From Cellulomonas endophytica (GTDB lineage: Bacteria > Actinomycetota > Actinomycetes > Actinomycetales > Cellulomonadaceae): a stretch of DNA of 59,141 nt. The notes beneath the pieces are model-generated. The model saw only the letters and a program-made list of their open reading frames with translations, was not told where the DNA came from and did not search any database. The translations under genes were made by a program, and so were the position numbers. Positions within the stretch are counted from its first letter, which is position 1, and each line of letters opens with the position of its first letter. The stretch is taken from positions 1-59,141 of the forward strand of contig NZ_RWJX01000023.1 in assembly GCF_004123805.1 (NCBI RefSeq), given 5' to 3'. Positions 1 to 10,377 of this stretch are shown here, piece after piece.

Positions 1-414
1 CGGCAGCGCGGGTGCCGAGCGGGCTCCGAGGTCCGGCAGGAACGGTGCCGTCGCCGCGGCCGCGCGCACCGCGCCGACCGCCTGCGCGAGGACGGGGTCC
101 GCGGACGGGGCGGGGCCCGACCCCGGGTCGGTCGCGCCCAGCGCCGCGCGCCGCAGCGTCTCCAGCGGCACCCGCGCGCCGTCGACGGCCGCGCTCGCCG
201 CCGCCGACCGCAGCGCCGTCTCGGCGCGGACCTCCGCCCAGCGCCGCCGGTAGGCCTCGTGCCAGCGCAGGGCCTCGCACGCGGCCCGGGCGTCCTCGAC
301 CGCCGCCGCCACCCCCGGCAGGGCGACGAGGGGCGCCAGCGGGTCAGCCCCGCCGGCGGGTGCGCCCACGCCGGGCACCGGGGCGGGCGCGGGGGCGGAC
401 GGCACGGCGCGCAT
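1..414 (-). CDS. Conserved hypothetical protein (N-terminal part, runs off window)
   Basis: Partial minus-strand gene; the ATG is at 412-414 and the frame stays open to the window edge, giving at least 138 residues. After an Ala/Pro-rich start, residues about 25-90 form a charged helical stretch (LRWHEAYRRRWAEVRAE) and then an Ala-rich helix ending in VDGARVPLE. This resembles the N-terminal region of actinobacterial Fic-like/helix-turn-helix proteins that databases often call 'oxidoreductase', but no catalytic motif lies inside the window and I assign no function. It is divergent from the malic enzyme gene, with about 92 nt between the two starts. Confidence 0.6.
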   Translation of the reverse strand, partial: MRAVPSAPAPAPVPGVGAPAGGADPLAPLVALPGVAAAVEDARAACEALRWHEAYRRRWAEVRAETALRSAAASAAVDGARVPLETLRRAALGATDPGSGPAPSADPVLAQAVGAVRAAAATAPFLPDLGARSAPALP

Positions 415-506
415 CCTCCCACCCGCCCGGAGCCCGGGGGCGGGACCGCGGGGGCCGGCGGCGGGGCGGGGGTGTCGCGGCGCCGCCGAGGTGCCACGAT
501 GCACCC

Positions 507-1958
507 ATGGCAGCAGCGCCGAGCGTCTCGTCGTCCATCACGGCCCGCCTGGAGGTGCTGCCGCGCCCCACGCTGGTCAGCGAGCTCACGACGACGATCG
601 AGAAGGCCGGCGGCATCGTCACGGCGCTCGACGTCACGGCGTCGGGCCACGAGCGCATGACCGTCGACGTCACGTGCGCGACCCGCGGCGAGGACCACGC
701 CTCGGAGATCGTCGCGGCGCTGCGCGGCATCGTCGGCGTCACCGTCTCGCGGGTGTCGGACCGGACCTTCCTGCTGCACCTGGGCGGGAAGCTGTCCATC
801 GAGTCCAAGGTGCCCCTGCGCAACCGCGACGACCTGTCGATGGCCTACACCCCCGGCGTCGCGCGCGTCTGCCAGGCCATCGCCGCGCACCCCGAGGACG
901 CCCGGCGCCTGACCATCAAGCGCAACACGGTCGCCGTGGTGACCGACGGCACCGCCGTCCTGGGCCTCGGCGACATCGGGCCGCTCGCCGCGCTGCCCGT
1001 GATGGAGGGCAAGGCGGCGCTGTTCAAGCGGTTCGCCGGCATCGACGCGTTCCCCATCGCGCTGGACACCACGGACGTCGACGAGATCGTCGCGACGGTG
1101 TGCGCCATCGCGCCCGTGTTCGCCGGCATCAACCTCGAGGACATCTCCGCGCCGCGCTGCTTCGAGGTGGAGCGCCGGCTGCGCGAGCGCCTCGACATCC
1201 CCGTCTTCCACGACGACCAGCACGGCACTGCGATCGTCGTCGTCGCGGCGCTGACGAACGCCCTGCGCGTGGTCCGCAAGGACATCGGCACCGTCCGGAT
1301 CCTGCTCTCGGGCGCCGGCGCCGCCGGGACGGCCGTCCTGCGGCTGCTCCTCGCGGCGGGGGCGCGCGACGTCGTGGTCGTCGACATCGACGGCGTCGTC
1401 TACCGCGACCGCCCGGGCCTGGCGGAGTCCCTGCGCTGGACGGCGGAGCGGACGAACCCCCGGGGCATCACCGGCACCATCCGCGACGCCATCGCCGGCA
1501 CGGACGTCTTCATCGGCGTCAGCGCGGCGGACATCCTCACCGGGGACGACATCGCCACGATGGCGCCGGACGCGGTCGTCTTCGCCATGGCCAACCCCCG
1601 CCCCGAGGTCGACCCCGACGAGGCGGCGCAGCACGCGGCCGTCGTCGGCACCGGCCGCTCGGACTTCGCCAACCAGATCAACAACGTGCTCGCCTTCCCC
1701 GGGGTGTTCCGGGGGCTGCTGGACGCCCAGTCGCACACCATCACGGACGGCATGCTGCTGGCCGCGGCCACCGCGCTCGCGTCCGTCGTCACCGAGGACG
1801 AGCTCAACCCCACCTACATCGTGCCGAGCGTGTTCCACCCCGACGTCGCGCACGTCGTGGCCGCCGCCGTGGAGAAGGCCGCGCGCGCCACGGCCGCGGC
1901 GGCCGGCGCGGGCGCGCCGACGGGCACGCCGACGGAGGCCATCGCCATCGTGCGCTGA
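507..1958 (+). CDS. NAD(P)-dependent malic enzyme with N-terminal ACT domain
   Basis: Oxidatively decarboxylates malate to pyruvate, linking the TCA cycle to pyruvate and NAD(P)H supply; cytosolic. 483 residues from the ATG at 507. The frame is open far upstream, but that part is Arg/Pro-rich and non-protein-like, so the internal ATG is preferred. Residues about 25-95 look like an ACT domain ([15 protein letters not shown]). The malic N-domain follows with the catalytic Tyr in [11 protein letters not shown], the Lys in [12 protein letters not shown] and the metal-binding EDISAP. The nucleotide-binding loop [13 protein letters not shown] and ANPRPEV follow. ACT-bearing malic enzymes are common in Gram-positives, and the domain suggests amino-acid or other small-ligand control. 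Cofactor choice (NAD or NADP) cannot be read here. Confidence 0.95.
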   Translation: MAAAPSVSSSITARLEVLPRPTLVSELTTTIEKAGGIVTALDVTASGHERMTVDVTCATRGEDHASEIVAALRGIVGVTVSRVSDRTFLLHLGGKLSIESKVPLRNRDDLSMAYTPGVARVCQAIAAHPEDARRLTIKRNTVAVVTDGTAVLGLGDIGPLAALPVMEGKAALFKRFAGIDAFPIALDTTDVDEIVATVCAIAPVFAGINLEDISAPRCFEVERRLRERLDIPVFHDDQHGTAIVVVAALTNALRVVRKDIGTVRILLSGAGAAGTAVLRLLLAAGARDVVVVDIDGVVYRDRPGLAESLRWTAERTNPRGITGTIRDAIAGTDVFIGVSAADILTGDDIATMAPDAVVFAMANPRPEVDPDEAAQHAAVVGTGRSDFANQINNVLAFPGVFRGLLDAQSHTITDGMLLAAATALASVVTEDELNPTYIVPSVFHPDVAHVVAAAVEKAARATAAAAGAGAPTGTPTEAIAIVR

Positions 1959-2011
1959 CGGGCGGCCTTTCGTCCCGGAGGACCGGGCGACGAGGGGCCG
2001 ACCCTGGTGGG

Positions 2012-2899
2012 GTGCTGACCATCCCCGAGACCGTCCGCCTCCAGGCCGACGCGGCCGCCGACAAGTCCGCCCTGCTGGCCCGCCCCGGCGTCTTCGCCGT
2101 CCGCGCGGCACTGGCCGGCGCCTTCATCGGCCTGGGCGTGCTCGTCATGGTCACCGCCGGCGGGCCGTTCGTCGCGGCCGGCTCCCCGGCGGCACCGCTC
2201 GTGCAGGGCCTCGTGTTCGGGGTCGCGCTCACGGTCGTCGTGCTCGGCGGCGGCGAGCTGGCGACCTCCACGATGATGGTCGCCACCCACGGCGTCCTGC
2301 TCGGGCGGCTGACGTGGTCGCGGGCGGGGGTGCTCCTCGTCGCGACGCTGGCGGGCAACCTCGTCGGCTCCGTCCTCCTCGCCGCCCTCGTGCACGTGTC
2401 CGGCGTGACGGCGCCCGGGACCGCCGCGGGCGCCGCGGTGGCGGGGATGCTCGAGCACAAGACGGCGGCCTCGCCCCTCCAGCTCCTCGTCCGGGGGGTG
2501 CTGTGCAACGTGCTCGTCTGCCTCGCGGTCTGGACCGCGCACCGGCTCCGCTCGGAGGGGGCGCGGATCGCGGTGATCGTGGGCTGCGTCGCCGTCTTCG
2601 TCGCGTCGGGCTTCGAGCACGTCGTCGCGAACATGACCACCTTCTCCCTCGGCCTGCTCGGGGGGCTGCCCCACGCCACCCCGGGGGCCTTCGCGGCGAA
2701 CCTGCTCCTCGTGGGGCTCGGCAACACGGTCGGCGGCGCGCTCCTCGTGGGGGCGGCGTACGCCTGCGGCTCGCGCGGGACGCCGCCCGCCTCACCCGCC
2801 GCACCCGCCGCACCCGTCGCAGCCGTGGCCGGGCCGGCGCGGTCCGTCGTGGTCGCGGCCGACGAGTCCGCGCGTCCGGCGGTGTCGACCCACGGGTGA
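2012..2899 (+). CDS. Formate/nitrite transporter (FNT/FocA-NirC) family channel
   Basis: Six-helix pentameric channel family moving formate, nitrite or related small anions across the membrane. 295 residues from GTG 2012, which lies 53 nt after the malic enzyme stop. Hydrophobic segments run from about residue 20 to 255. The first FNT signature is visible as GGGELATSTMMVATHGV (omega-loop region) and the second as NVLVCLAVWTAHRL. The C-terminal ~40 residues are Ala/Pro-rich and probably cytosolic. The stop overlaps the GTG of the next gene. Substrate is not decidable: no formate lyase or nitrite reductase gene is adjacent. Being near malic enzyme, a C1-C3 carboxylate is possible but is inference. 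Confidence 0.88.
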   Translation: MLTIPETVRLQADAAADKSALLARPGVFAVRAALAGAFIGLGVLVMVTAGGPFVAAGSPAAPLVQGLVFGVALTVVVLGGGELATSTMMVATHGVLLGRLTWSRAGVLLVATLAGNLVGSVLLAALVHVSGVTAPGTAAGAAVAGMLEHKTAASPLQLLVRGVLCNVLVCLAVWTAHRLRSEGARIAVIVGCVAVFVASGFEHVVANMTTFSLGLLGGLPHATPGAFAANLLLVGLGNTVGGALLVGAAYACGSRGTPPASPAAPAAPVAAVAGPARSVVVAADESARPAVSTHG

Positions 2900-3606
2900 C
2901 GACCTTCGCGGTGGCCCACGGGTCCGGGGACGGCGGCTGGGCCTGGCGCCCCGTCGCCCGGGCGCTCGCCGCGCTCGGCCACCGGTGCGTGGCGCCCGAC
3001 CTGCCGACGGACCGCGACGACGCGACGTGGGGCGACGTGGCCGACGTCCTCGTGCGGGCGGTCGACGGCGACCCGGACGTCGTCGCGGTCGGCCACTCCT
3101 CGGGCGGCCTCGTCGCGCCGCTCGTCGCGGGACGGGTCGGCGCCCGTCTGCAGGTGCACGTCGCCGGCATGGTCCCGACGCCGGGCGAGAGCGCGGCCGG
3201 CTGGTTCGACGCGGTCGGGTGGCGGGAGGCGGTGGCCGTCGCCGCCCGTGCCGACGGCGGCCGCACGGGCCACCCGGACCCCGCCGTCACCTTCTGGCAC
3301 GACGTGCCGCCGGCCCTGGCCGCGGCGGCGGCGGCCCGTGAGCGCCGGACGGACGGGCCGCTCGGCGCGGAGCCCTGGCCCCGGGCGGCGCTGCCGGACG
3401 TGCCGGCGCGCTACGTCGTGACGACGCTCGACCGGTTCCTGCCGCCCGCGCTGCAGCGCCGGGTGGCCGCGGACCGGCTGGGCCTGACGGCGCCGGACGC
3501 GGTGGCCGCGGGGCACTGCGTGCACCTGGCCCGCCCCCACGCCCTCGCCGCCCTCCTCGCGGGCCTGCTCGACGACCCGCCCGGGCGCCCCGGCGGAGGG
3601 GGCTGA
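2896..3606 (+). CDS. Alpha/beta hydrolase
   Basis: Putative cytosolic esterase-like hydrolase, 236 residues. The GTG start at 2896 overlaps the TGA of the FNT gene (GTGA), implying translational coupling. Features of the fold: an oxyanion-hole loop near the start (AHGSGDGGWAW), the nucleophile elbow GHSSGG with its Ser at about residue 71, and a C-terminal His in GHCVHLARP. The arrangement resembles the short hydrolases that act on small esters or lactones. There is no signal peptide. Substrate is unknown, and the link to the upstream channel is only positional. Confidence 0.85.
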   Translation: MTTFAVAHGSGDGGWAWRPVARALAALGHRCVAPDLPTDRDDATWGDVADVLVRAVDGDPDVVAVGHSSGGLVAPLVAGRVGARLQVHVAGMVPTPGESAAGWFDAVGWREAVAVAARADGGRTGHPDPAVTFWHDVPPALAAAAAARERRTDGPLGAEPWPRAALPDVPARYVVTTLDRFLPPALQRRVAADRLGLTAPDAVAAGHCVHLARPHALAALLAGLLDDPPGRPGGGG

Positions 3607-3725
3607 CGCACGGGGCTGATGCATGAGGCCGACGCCCGGGCGCGCCACGCGCGGCGGTCCGGTCCCGCGGTCGCGGGCGGGGCTAGCGTGGGCAGCGCCC
3701 GCGACCCGACCGCGAGAGGCACCCG

Positions 3726-4706
3726 ATGACCGCGACCGACCCCCGGCCCACCGGCGACGTCCGCACCGGCAGCGGCCCGAGCACCGGCAGCGGCGCGCGC
3801 CCGTCCGCCCCCGGGGCCCCCGGCACCGAGACGGGCCGGCACGCGGTCGTGCGGCCGGCGCCCGTCCCGCCCCCGCCGCCCGGCCTCCCGCTCCCCCGGG
3901 GCGCCGCCGACGCCCCGGTCCCGGTCCACCCGACGGAGGGCAGCACCATGACCGACCGGCCGCAGGACCAGCCCGGGACGCCGGAGCACCCGGTCACCCC
4001 TCCCCCGGGTCCCCGCCCCGCGGGCGCCACTCCCCTCGGCCCGGCCGACCGGCCGTCGCCCGCCACGCCCGACTCGCCTGCCACGCCCGACTCGCCCGAC
4101 CGCGCGGGCGAGCCCGCACCCGACCCCGGCCACGGCCTCGCGCCCGACCCCGGCCACGACCTCGCGCACGACCCCGCCCGCGACGAGGGCGGCCGCCTCT
4201 TCCCCGACCCCGCCGCCCCCCTCACCCCCACGCTGGGCCGGCACGCGCTCGGCGTCCTCGTCGGGCTGCTGCTCGCGCCGGTCGGCGGCGGCGCGGTGCT
4301 GCTCGGGCAGTCGCGGGTGCTGGCCGCGCAGGTCGAGGGCTGGACCACCGTCCCCGCGCCCGTGGGCGCCGTGCTCCTCGTGCTCGGCGCCCTCGTGCTC
4401 GTCGTCCTCGTCGCGCTCGCGCGGTGGACGTCCGCCGTGCCCGTCACGGCCGGGGCGGTCCTCGCCGCGGCCGGGGGCGTCGCCCTCGCGGCGCCGGGGC
4501 TCGCGCGCTCCGCGACCCTGGGCCTCCTCGACGCGGAGACGTGGCGCCTGCCCGTCCTGCAGCTCGTCGTGGCCGGGACGTCCGGGACGCTCCTCGTCGC
4601 CGGGCTGCTCGTGCTCGCCGCCGGCTGGACGGCCGCGGCGACGGGCCGCCACGGCCGGCGGGTCGGTGCCTTCCGCGAGCGCCACCACCCCTCGCGCGGC
4701 GCCTGA
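3726..4706 (+). CDS. Hypothetical membrane protein, four predicted TM helices
   Basis: 326 residues from ATG 3726, which follows the purine-rich GAGAGG. The first ~165 residues are Pro/Ala/Asp-rich and low in complexity, including a repeated PDPGH motif, so the N-terminus is probably a disordered cytosolic tail. Four hydrophobic segments follow: about residues 175-195 (LGVLVGLLLAPVGGGAVLL), 210-235, 240-260 and 275-300. A later ATG at 3948 would give a shorter protein with less of the tail. No known domain is recognised. The TAGCGT at 3684-3689 could be a -10 element. Similar proteins with a variable tail and four helices are common in Micrococcales without a known function. Confidence 0.7.
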   Translation: MTATDPRPTGDVRTGSGPSTGSGARPSAPGAPGTETGRHAVVRPAPVPPPPPGLPLPRGAADAPVPVHPTEGSTMTDRPQDQPGTPEHPVTPPPGPRPAGATPLGPADRPSPATPDSPATPDSPDRAGEPAPDPGHGLAPDPGHDLAHDPARDEGGRLFPDPAAPLTPTLGRHALGVLVGLLLAPVGGGAVLLGQSRVLAAQVEGWTTVPAPVGAVLLVLGALVLVVLVALARWTSAVPVTAGAVLAAAGGVALAAPGLARSATLGLLDAETWRLPVLQLVVAGTSGTLLVAGLLVLAAGWTAAATGRHGRRVGAFRERHHPSRGA

Positions 4707-4752
4707 CGCCCCGGTCGGCACGGGGCCACGGCCGGCCGCGCCCGGCCGGCCC

Positions 4753-5316
4753 TCACACCGACGCGAGCAGCCCCAGCACGCGGCGGGTGACGAGCGCCGC
4801 CGCCCCCGGGTCGTGGTCGGGGTGGCCCGCCTCGGCGAAGAGGTGCCCCGTCACGGGGTACACGAACAGCTCCGCCCCGGGCACGGTCGCCACGAACTCC
4901 GCCTCGACCTCGGGCTCGCGCCACGGGTCCACCTCCGCCTGGTGCGCCTGCGCGGGCACGCCGGCCGGCCAGGCGGCGTCCCACCAGGAGGGGGCGACGG
5001 CTCCGTAGAGGAAGACGGCGCCGAGCGCCCCGGGGCGGGTGAGGACCTGCTCCGCCGCGCGGGCGGCGCCGAAGGACGCCCCCACGTACACGACCTCCGC
5101 GGGCAGGTCCGCGACGGCCTCGGCCGCCCGCCGGCCGAACGTCCCCTCCCCGTGGGTCTCGACGAACGCCACCCCGTCGGCGACGCCCGCGAAGGTCCGC
5201 CCCCCGAACAGGTCGGGCGCGTGCACGGTGTGCCCGGCGTCGCGCAGCGTTGCGGCGAGCTCGAGGAACCCGGGCGTGAGCCCGCCGGAGTGGTGGAAGA
5301 GGACGACGTCGGCCAC
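4753..5316 (-). CDS. Dienelactone hydrolase family protein
   Basis: 187-residue cytosolic alpha/beta hydrolase of the dienelactone hydrolase superfamily, starting at GTG 5316. Seen: FHHSGGLTPGF at the oxyanion loop, DLFGG after strand 3, the nucleophile elbow GASFGAA with Ser rather than the Cys of true dienelactone hydrolases, and a C-terminal acid/His pair in the YPVTGHLFAE region. The Ser nucleophile argues for an esterase-like relative, not a chloroaromatic pathway enzyme. On the minus strand TAGCCT lies about 7-12 nt upstream of the GTG, so the mRNA may be nearly leaderless. It is convergent with the preceding membrane protein gene. Confidence 0.85.
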   Translation of the reverse strand: MADVVLFHHSGGLTPGFLELAATLRDAGHTVHAPDLFGGRTFAGVADGVAFVETHGEGTFGRRAAEAVADLPAEVVYVGASFGAARAAEQVLTRPGALGAVFLYGAVAPSWWDAAWPAGVPAQAHQAEVDPWREPEVEAEFVATVPGAELFVYPVTGHLFAEAGHPDHDPGAAALVTRRVLGLLASV

Positions 5317-5473
5317 CGCCCCAGGCTAGGCGCACCGGACCCGCCCCGGACAGGTGCCGACGGGCTCCGGGCGCCGCCGGCCCGGCGGTGGCGTGGCCTC
5401 GCCCGGCGCGGGGGCGGGAGCATAGGCTCGGCCCGTTCCACCAGCACCGACGTCGCTGCAGGAGGCCCCAGAC

Positions 5474-7444
<1,971 letters not shown>

Positions 7445-7491
7445 CCCGCACGCCCGCACGCACGCGCGTCCGCACGTGTGCACGTCCGGGC

Positions 7492-7528
7492 TTGACCCTC
7501 ACGTCGCGTGAGGCCCCACGGTGGGGCC
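7492..7528 (+). promoter_or_regulatory. MerR-type promoter with two abutting palindromes
   Basis: TTGACC at 7492-7497 looks like a -35 box. Directly after it is a perfect 7-bp inverted repeat, CCTCACG-tcg-CGTGAGG (7497-7513). A second perfect 8-bp inverted repeat, GGCCCCAC-g-GTGGGGCC (7512-7528), shares its first two bases with the end of the first and ends just before the ATG at 7529. MerR-family operators usually sit between -35 and -10, so the first repeat is the likely autoregulatory operator. A -10 near 7517-7522 would make the mRNA leaderless. That second site and its role are inference. Confidence 0.65.
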
Positions 7529-8344
7529 ATGACCGCGACACGCACGGACGTCCGCAGCACCGGCCGGAGGCAGACTGGCCCGGTGCTGCGGACGGTGGGG
7601 CAGGTGGCCGGGCTGACCGGCGTCACGGTGCGGACCCTGCACCACTACGACGCCGTCGGCCTCCTCGTCCCGAGCGGGCGCAGCGCCGCCGGGTACCGGC
7701 TCTACACGGAGCCCGACCTGGAGCGCCTGCAGCACGTCGTGGTGTACCGGCGGCTGGGCTTCCCCCTGGAGGGGATCGCCCGGCTGCTGGACGCCGAGGG
7801 CGACGAGCGGCGGGAGCACCTGCTCCGCCAGCGCGACGCGGTCGTCCACCGGCTCGACGAGATGCAGGGCCTCGTCGCGGCCATCGACCGAGCACTGGAG
7901 AGGGACATGACCGACCGACCCGCCACGACCGAGGACCTCGAGGAGCTCTTCGGCGACGGCTACGACGAGGCGTACGCCGCCGAGGCGCAGGAGCGCTGGG
8001 GCGACACGGAGGCGTGGGCGCAGTCCCGGGAGCGCACGTCCGGGTACACGAGGGCCGACTGGGCCGAGGTGAAGCGCGAGACCGAGGGGCTCGAGGCCGA
8101 CCTGGCCGCGGCGCTCGCCGCCGGGCAGCCGGCCGACGGCGACGTGGCGCTCGCGCTCGCGGAGCGGCACCGGGGGCAGGTCGAGCGGCACTACGACTGC
8201 CCGCCGGCGATGCACCGCCACCTGGCGGACATGTACCTCGCCGACGAGCGCTTCACCCGCCACTACGACGACCGCGCCCCCGGCCTGGCACGGTGGCTGC
8301 ACGACGCGATCCACGCGAACGCGGACCGGCTCGAGCGGGGCTGA
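7529..8344 (+). CDS. MerR family regulator with TipAS-type ligand domain
   Basis: Transcription activator of the TipAL type, 271 residues. ATG 7529 is preferred over the GTG at 7508, which lies inside the operator palindromes. Residues about 20-90 are the MerR winged-helix domain (VGQVAGLTGVTVRTLHHYD, then AAGYRLYTEPDLERLQHV). A coiled dimerisation helix follows, then from about residue 130 a TipAS-like domain (EEAYAAEAQ.RWGDTEAWAQS-type segments, YTRADWAEVK). TipAS domains bind thiopeptide or other peptide antibiotics and also respond to other hydrophobic ligands. No transporter or target gene is adjacent, so its regulon may be mainly itself. Confidence 0.9.
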   Translation: MTATRTDVRSTGRRQTGPVLRTVGQVAGLTGVTVRTLHHYDAVGLLVPSGRSAAGYRLYTEPDLERLQHVVVYRRLGFPLEGIARLLDAEGDERREHLLRQRDAVVHRLDEMQGLVAAIDRALERDMTDRPATTEDLEELFGDGYDEAYAAEAQERWGDTEAWAQSRERTSGYTRADWAEVKRETEGLEADLAAALAAGQPADGDVALALAERHRGQVERHYDCPPAMHRHLADMYLADERFTRHYDDRAPGLARWLHDAIHANADRLERG

Positions 8345-8452
8345 CGCCCGCGCCCCTCGTCGCGGGCGGTCGGGTCCTGCCGCAGGATGGGGCCCGACCG
8401 CGCGCGGCCCGCCGCCGCTGCGGTCGCCGACGCGGACGACGAGAGGGAGCGC

Positions 8453-9223
8453 ATGAGCACGAACGACAGGGCGCTGGCGCTGAGGGCGCTGCACGAGGCG
8501 CCGGAGATCCTGCGCGTGGTGAACGTGTGGGACGCCATCAGCGCGAAGGTCGTCGCCGACCTGCCCGGCACGCGCGCGATCGCCACCGCCGGGCACTCCG
8601 TCGCCGCCAGCCTCGGCTACCCCGACGGCGGCATGCCGCTCGACGTCGCGCTGGCCGGGGTGCGCACGATCGTCGACGCCGTCGACCTGCCCGTCACGGC
8701 GGACCTCGACGACGGCTACGACGACCCGGGCGAGACGGTCCGGCGCGCCATCGGCCTCGGCGTCGTCGGGGCGAACGTGGAGGACCGCCTGCGCCCGTTC
8801 GACGAGTCGGTCGCCCGCGTGGCCGCCGTCACGGCCGCCGCGGAGGCGGAGGGCGTCGCCTTCCAGCTCAACGCCCGCACCGACGCCGTCGTGCGCGGCG
8901 GGGACCGGCCGCTGGAGGAGAAGCTCGACGACGCCATCGCCCGCGGGCGCGCCTACCTCGACGCGGGGGCCGCGCTCGTCTTCGTCCCGGGCGCGCACGA
9001 GCGGTCCGCGGTCCAGACGCTCGTCGCCGGCCTGGGGCGGGGGACGCTGTCCGTCATCGGCCTGCCCGGGGCGCTCCCGGCGGCGGAGTACGAGGCGCTC
9101 GGCGTCGCGCGGATCTCCTACGGCCCGCTGACCCAGCGCGTGGCGCTGCGCGCGCTGCGCGACCTGGCGACGGACCTGTACGGCGGCGGGGTCGTCCCGA
9201 CGGACACCCCGGCCCTCAACTAG
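8453..9223 (+). CDS. Isocitrate lyase/PEP mutase family enzyme
   Basis: 256-residue TIM-barrel protein of the PEP mutase/isocitrate lyase superfamily (the short PEP_mutase group). ATG 8453 follows GAGAGGGAG at ideal distance. Seen: NVWDAISAKV near the start, TAGHSVAASLGYPDGG, the metal-binding acidic block ADLDDGYDDP, VEDR, and NARTDAVVRGG. Family members make or break C-C or C-P bonds next to a carboxylate (for example oxaloacetate decarboxylase- or carboxyphosphonoenolpyruvate mutase-like). The diagnostic loop of isocitrate lyase (KKCGH) is absent, so it is not a glyoxylate-shunt enzyme. Its TAG stop overlaps the TAG stop of oleD on the other strand. Confidence 0.85.
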   Translation: MSTNDRALALRALHEAPEILRVVNVWDAISAKVVADLPGTRAIATAGHSVAASLGYPDGGMPLDVALAGVRTIVDAVDLPVTADLDDGYDDPGETVRRAIGLGVVGANVEDRLRPFDESVARVAAVTAAAEAEGVAFQLNARTDAVVRGGDRPLEEKLDDAIARGRAYLDAGAALVFVPGAHERSAVQTLVAGLGRGTLSVIGLPGALPAAEYEALGVARISYGPLTQRVALRALRDLATDLYGGGVVPTDTPALN

Positions 9224-10377
9224 GCCCGGTGCGGGCCGGGCCGGAGCGGCGTCGCCCGCCCCGGCCCGACCCGGCCGTGCGGACGGGCGTGCGGCGCGGT
9301 GCCCGCGGGCCTCGACGGCGCCGGAGGTGCCGGGCGCTCCCGCGGCTCGCGGCCGGGCCCGTCGAGGGCCCGCCCGGGCACCTCGGGGGCGCGACCGGCC
9401 GCCGCGGCGAGCCGCGCGAGGCCCTCGTCGAGGCTCACCCGCGGCCGCCACCGCAGCTCGGCGCGGGTGCGGCGCTGGTCGAACCAGTGGGCGGTGGAGA
9501 GCTGCTCGGCGAGGAACCGCGTCATGGGCGGCTCGTCCTGGCCCGGCCGCACCCGCCACACGGCCTCCACGGCGGCACCGGCGGCGCGCGCGAGGCCGGC
9601 GGGCACGCTGAGGCGCGGGACGGGTACCCCGGAGGCCGCGCACATGCCGCCGAGCAGCTCCGCGACCGTGCGGGGCTCGCCGTTGGTGACGACGTAGGCC
9701 CGGCCGTGCACCACGGGCGCGCGGTGGAGGGCCGCCACCAGCGCGTCGGCCGCGTTGTCGACGTACGTGGAGTCGATGAGCGCCGTGCCGTGGTCGAGCA
9801 GCGGCAGCCGGCCCCGGGCGGCCCGGTCGACGATCCGCGCGACGAGCTGCGGGTCCCCCGCCCCCCAGACGAGGTGGGGCCGGACGGCGACGACGTGCAG
9901 GCCGTCCCCGTCGGCGGCCAGCGCGTACCGCTCGGCGGCGGCCTTCGTCCGGGCGTACTCCCCCCGCGCGCGCACGGGGTCCGCCGGCTCGGCGGCGGCC
10001 CCGGCGAGCGCCGCGCCCGCGTGCGCCACGGAGGGCGACGAGACGTGCACGAGCCGTCGGACCCCCACGGCCCGGGCCGCCGCGAGCACCAGGCGCGTGC
10101 CCTCGACGTTGACGCGGTGGAACTCCCGCGGGTCGCCGGCGAGGGACACCTTCGCCGCGAGGTGGACCACGGCGTCGACGCCCCGCAGCGCCTCGGCCAC
10201 GTCCCGCACGTCGGTGACGGTGCCGAGGACGTCGGTGGCCCCCGGCACGCCGCTCGGGCGCCGCTGGAGGGTGCGGACCGCGTGCCCGGCGGCCTGCAGG
10301 GCGCGGACGGTGGCGCCGCCGAGGTAGCCGCTGGCCCCCGTCACCAGGACCGTCGGGACGTCGTCCACGACCCTCAC
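9220..10377 (-). CDS. oleD: OleD: NAD(P)H-dependent 2-alkyl-3-ketoalkanoate reductase
   Basis: Reduces the 2-alkyl-3-keto acid made by OleA to the 2-alkyl-3-hydroxy acid in long-chain olefin synthesis. 385 residues; extended short-chain dehydrogenase/3-beta-HSD type. Seen: the Rossmann loop TGASGYLG near residue 13, the active-site motif YARTK (YxxxK) and the segment STYVDNAADAL. The last ~60 residues are Pro/Arg-rich and probably variable. The GTG at 10377 overlaps the TGA of oleBC, so it is translated as the last gene of oleA-oleBC-oleD. OleD usually acts within a large OleBCD assembly; that is family knowledge. Confidence 0.9.
   Translation of the reverse strand: MRVVDDVPTVLVTGASGYLGGATVRALQAAGHAVRTLQRRPSGVPGATDVLGTVTDVRDVAEALRGVDAVVHLAAKVSLAGDPREFHRVNVEGTRLVLAAARAVGVRRLVHVSSPSVAHAGAALAGAAAEPADPVRARGEYARTKAAAERYALAADGDGLHVVAVRPHLVWGAGDPQLVARIVDRAARGRLPLLDHGTALIDSTYVDNAADALVAALHRAPVVHGRAYVVTNGEPRTVAELLGGMCAASGVPVPRLSVPAGLARAAGAAVEAVWRVRPGQDEPPMTRFLAEQLSTAHWFDQRRTRAELRWRPRVSLDEGLARLAAAAGRAPEVPGRALDGPGREPRERPAPPAPSRPAGTAPHARPHGRVGPGRATPLRPGPHRA

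Noticed and set aside
12..506. Upstream extension of malic enzyme
   Set aside because: The extra residues are Arg/Pro low complexity and overlap the oppositely oriented first gene; the family starts near ATG 507.
7508..7528. Earlier GTG start for the MerR gene
   Set aside because: It lies within the operator palindromes and adds a non-conserved MRPHGGA; ATG 7529 fits the family.
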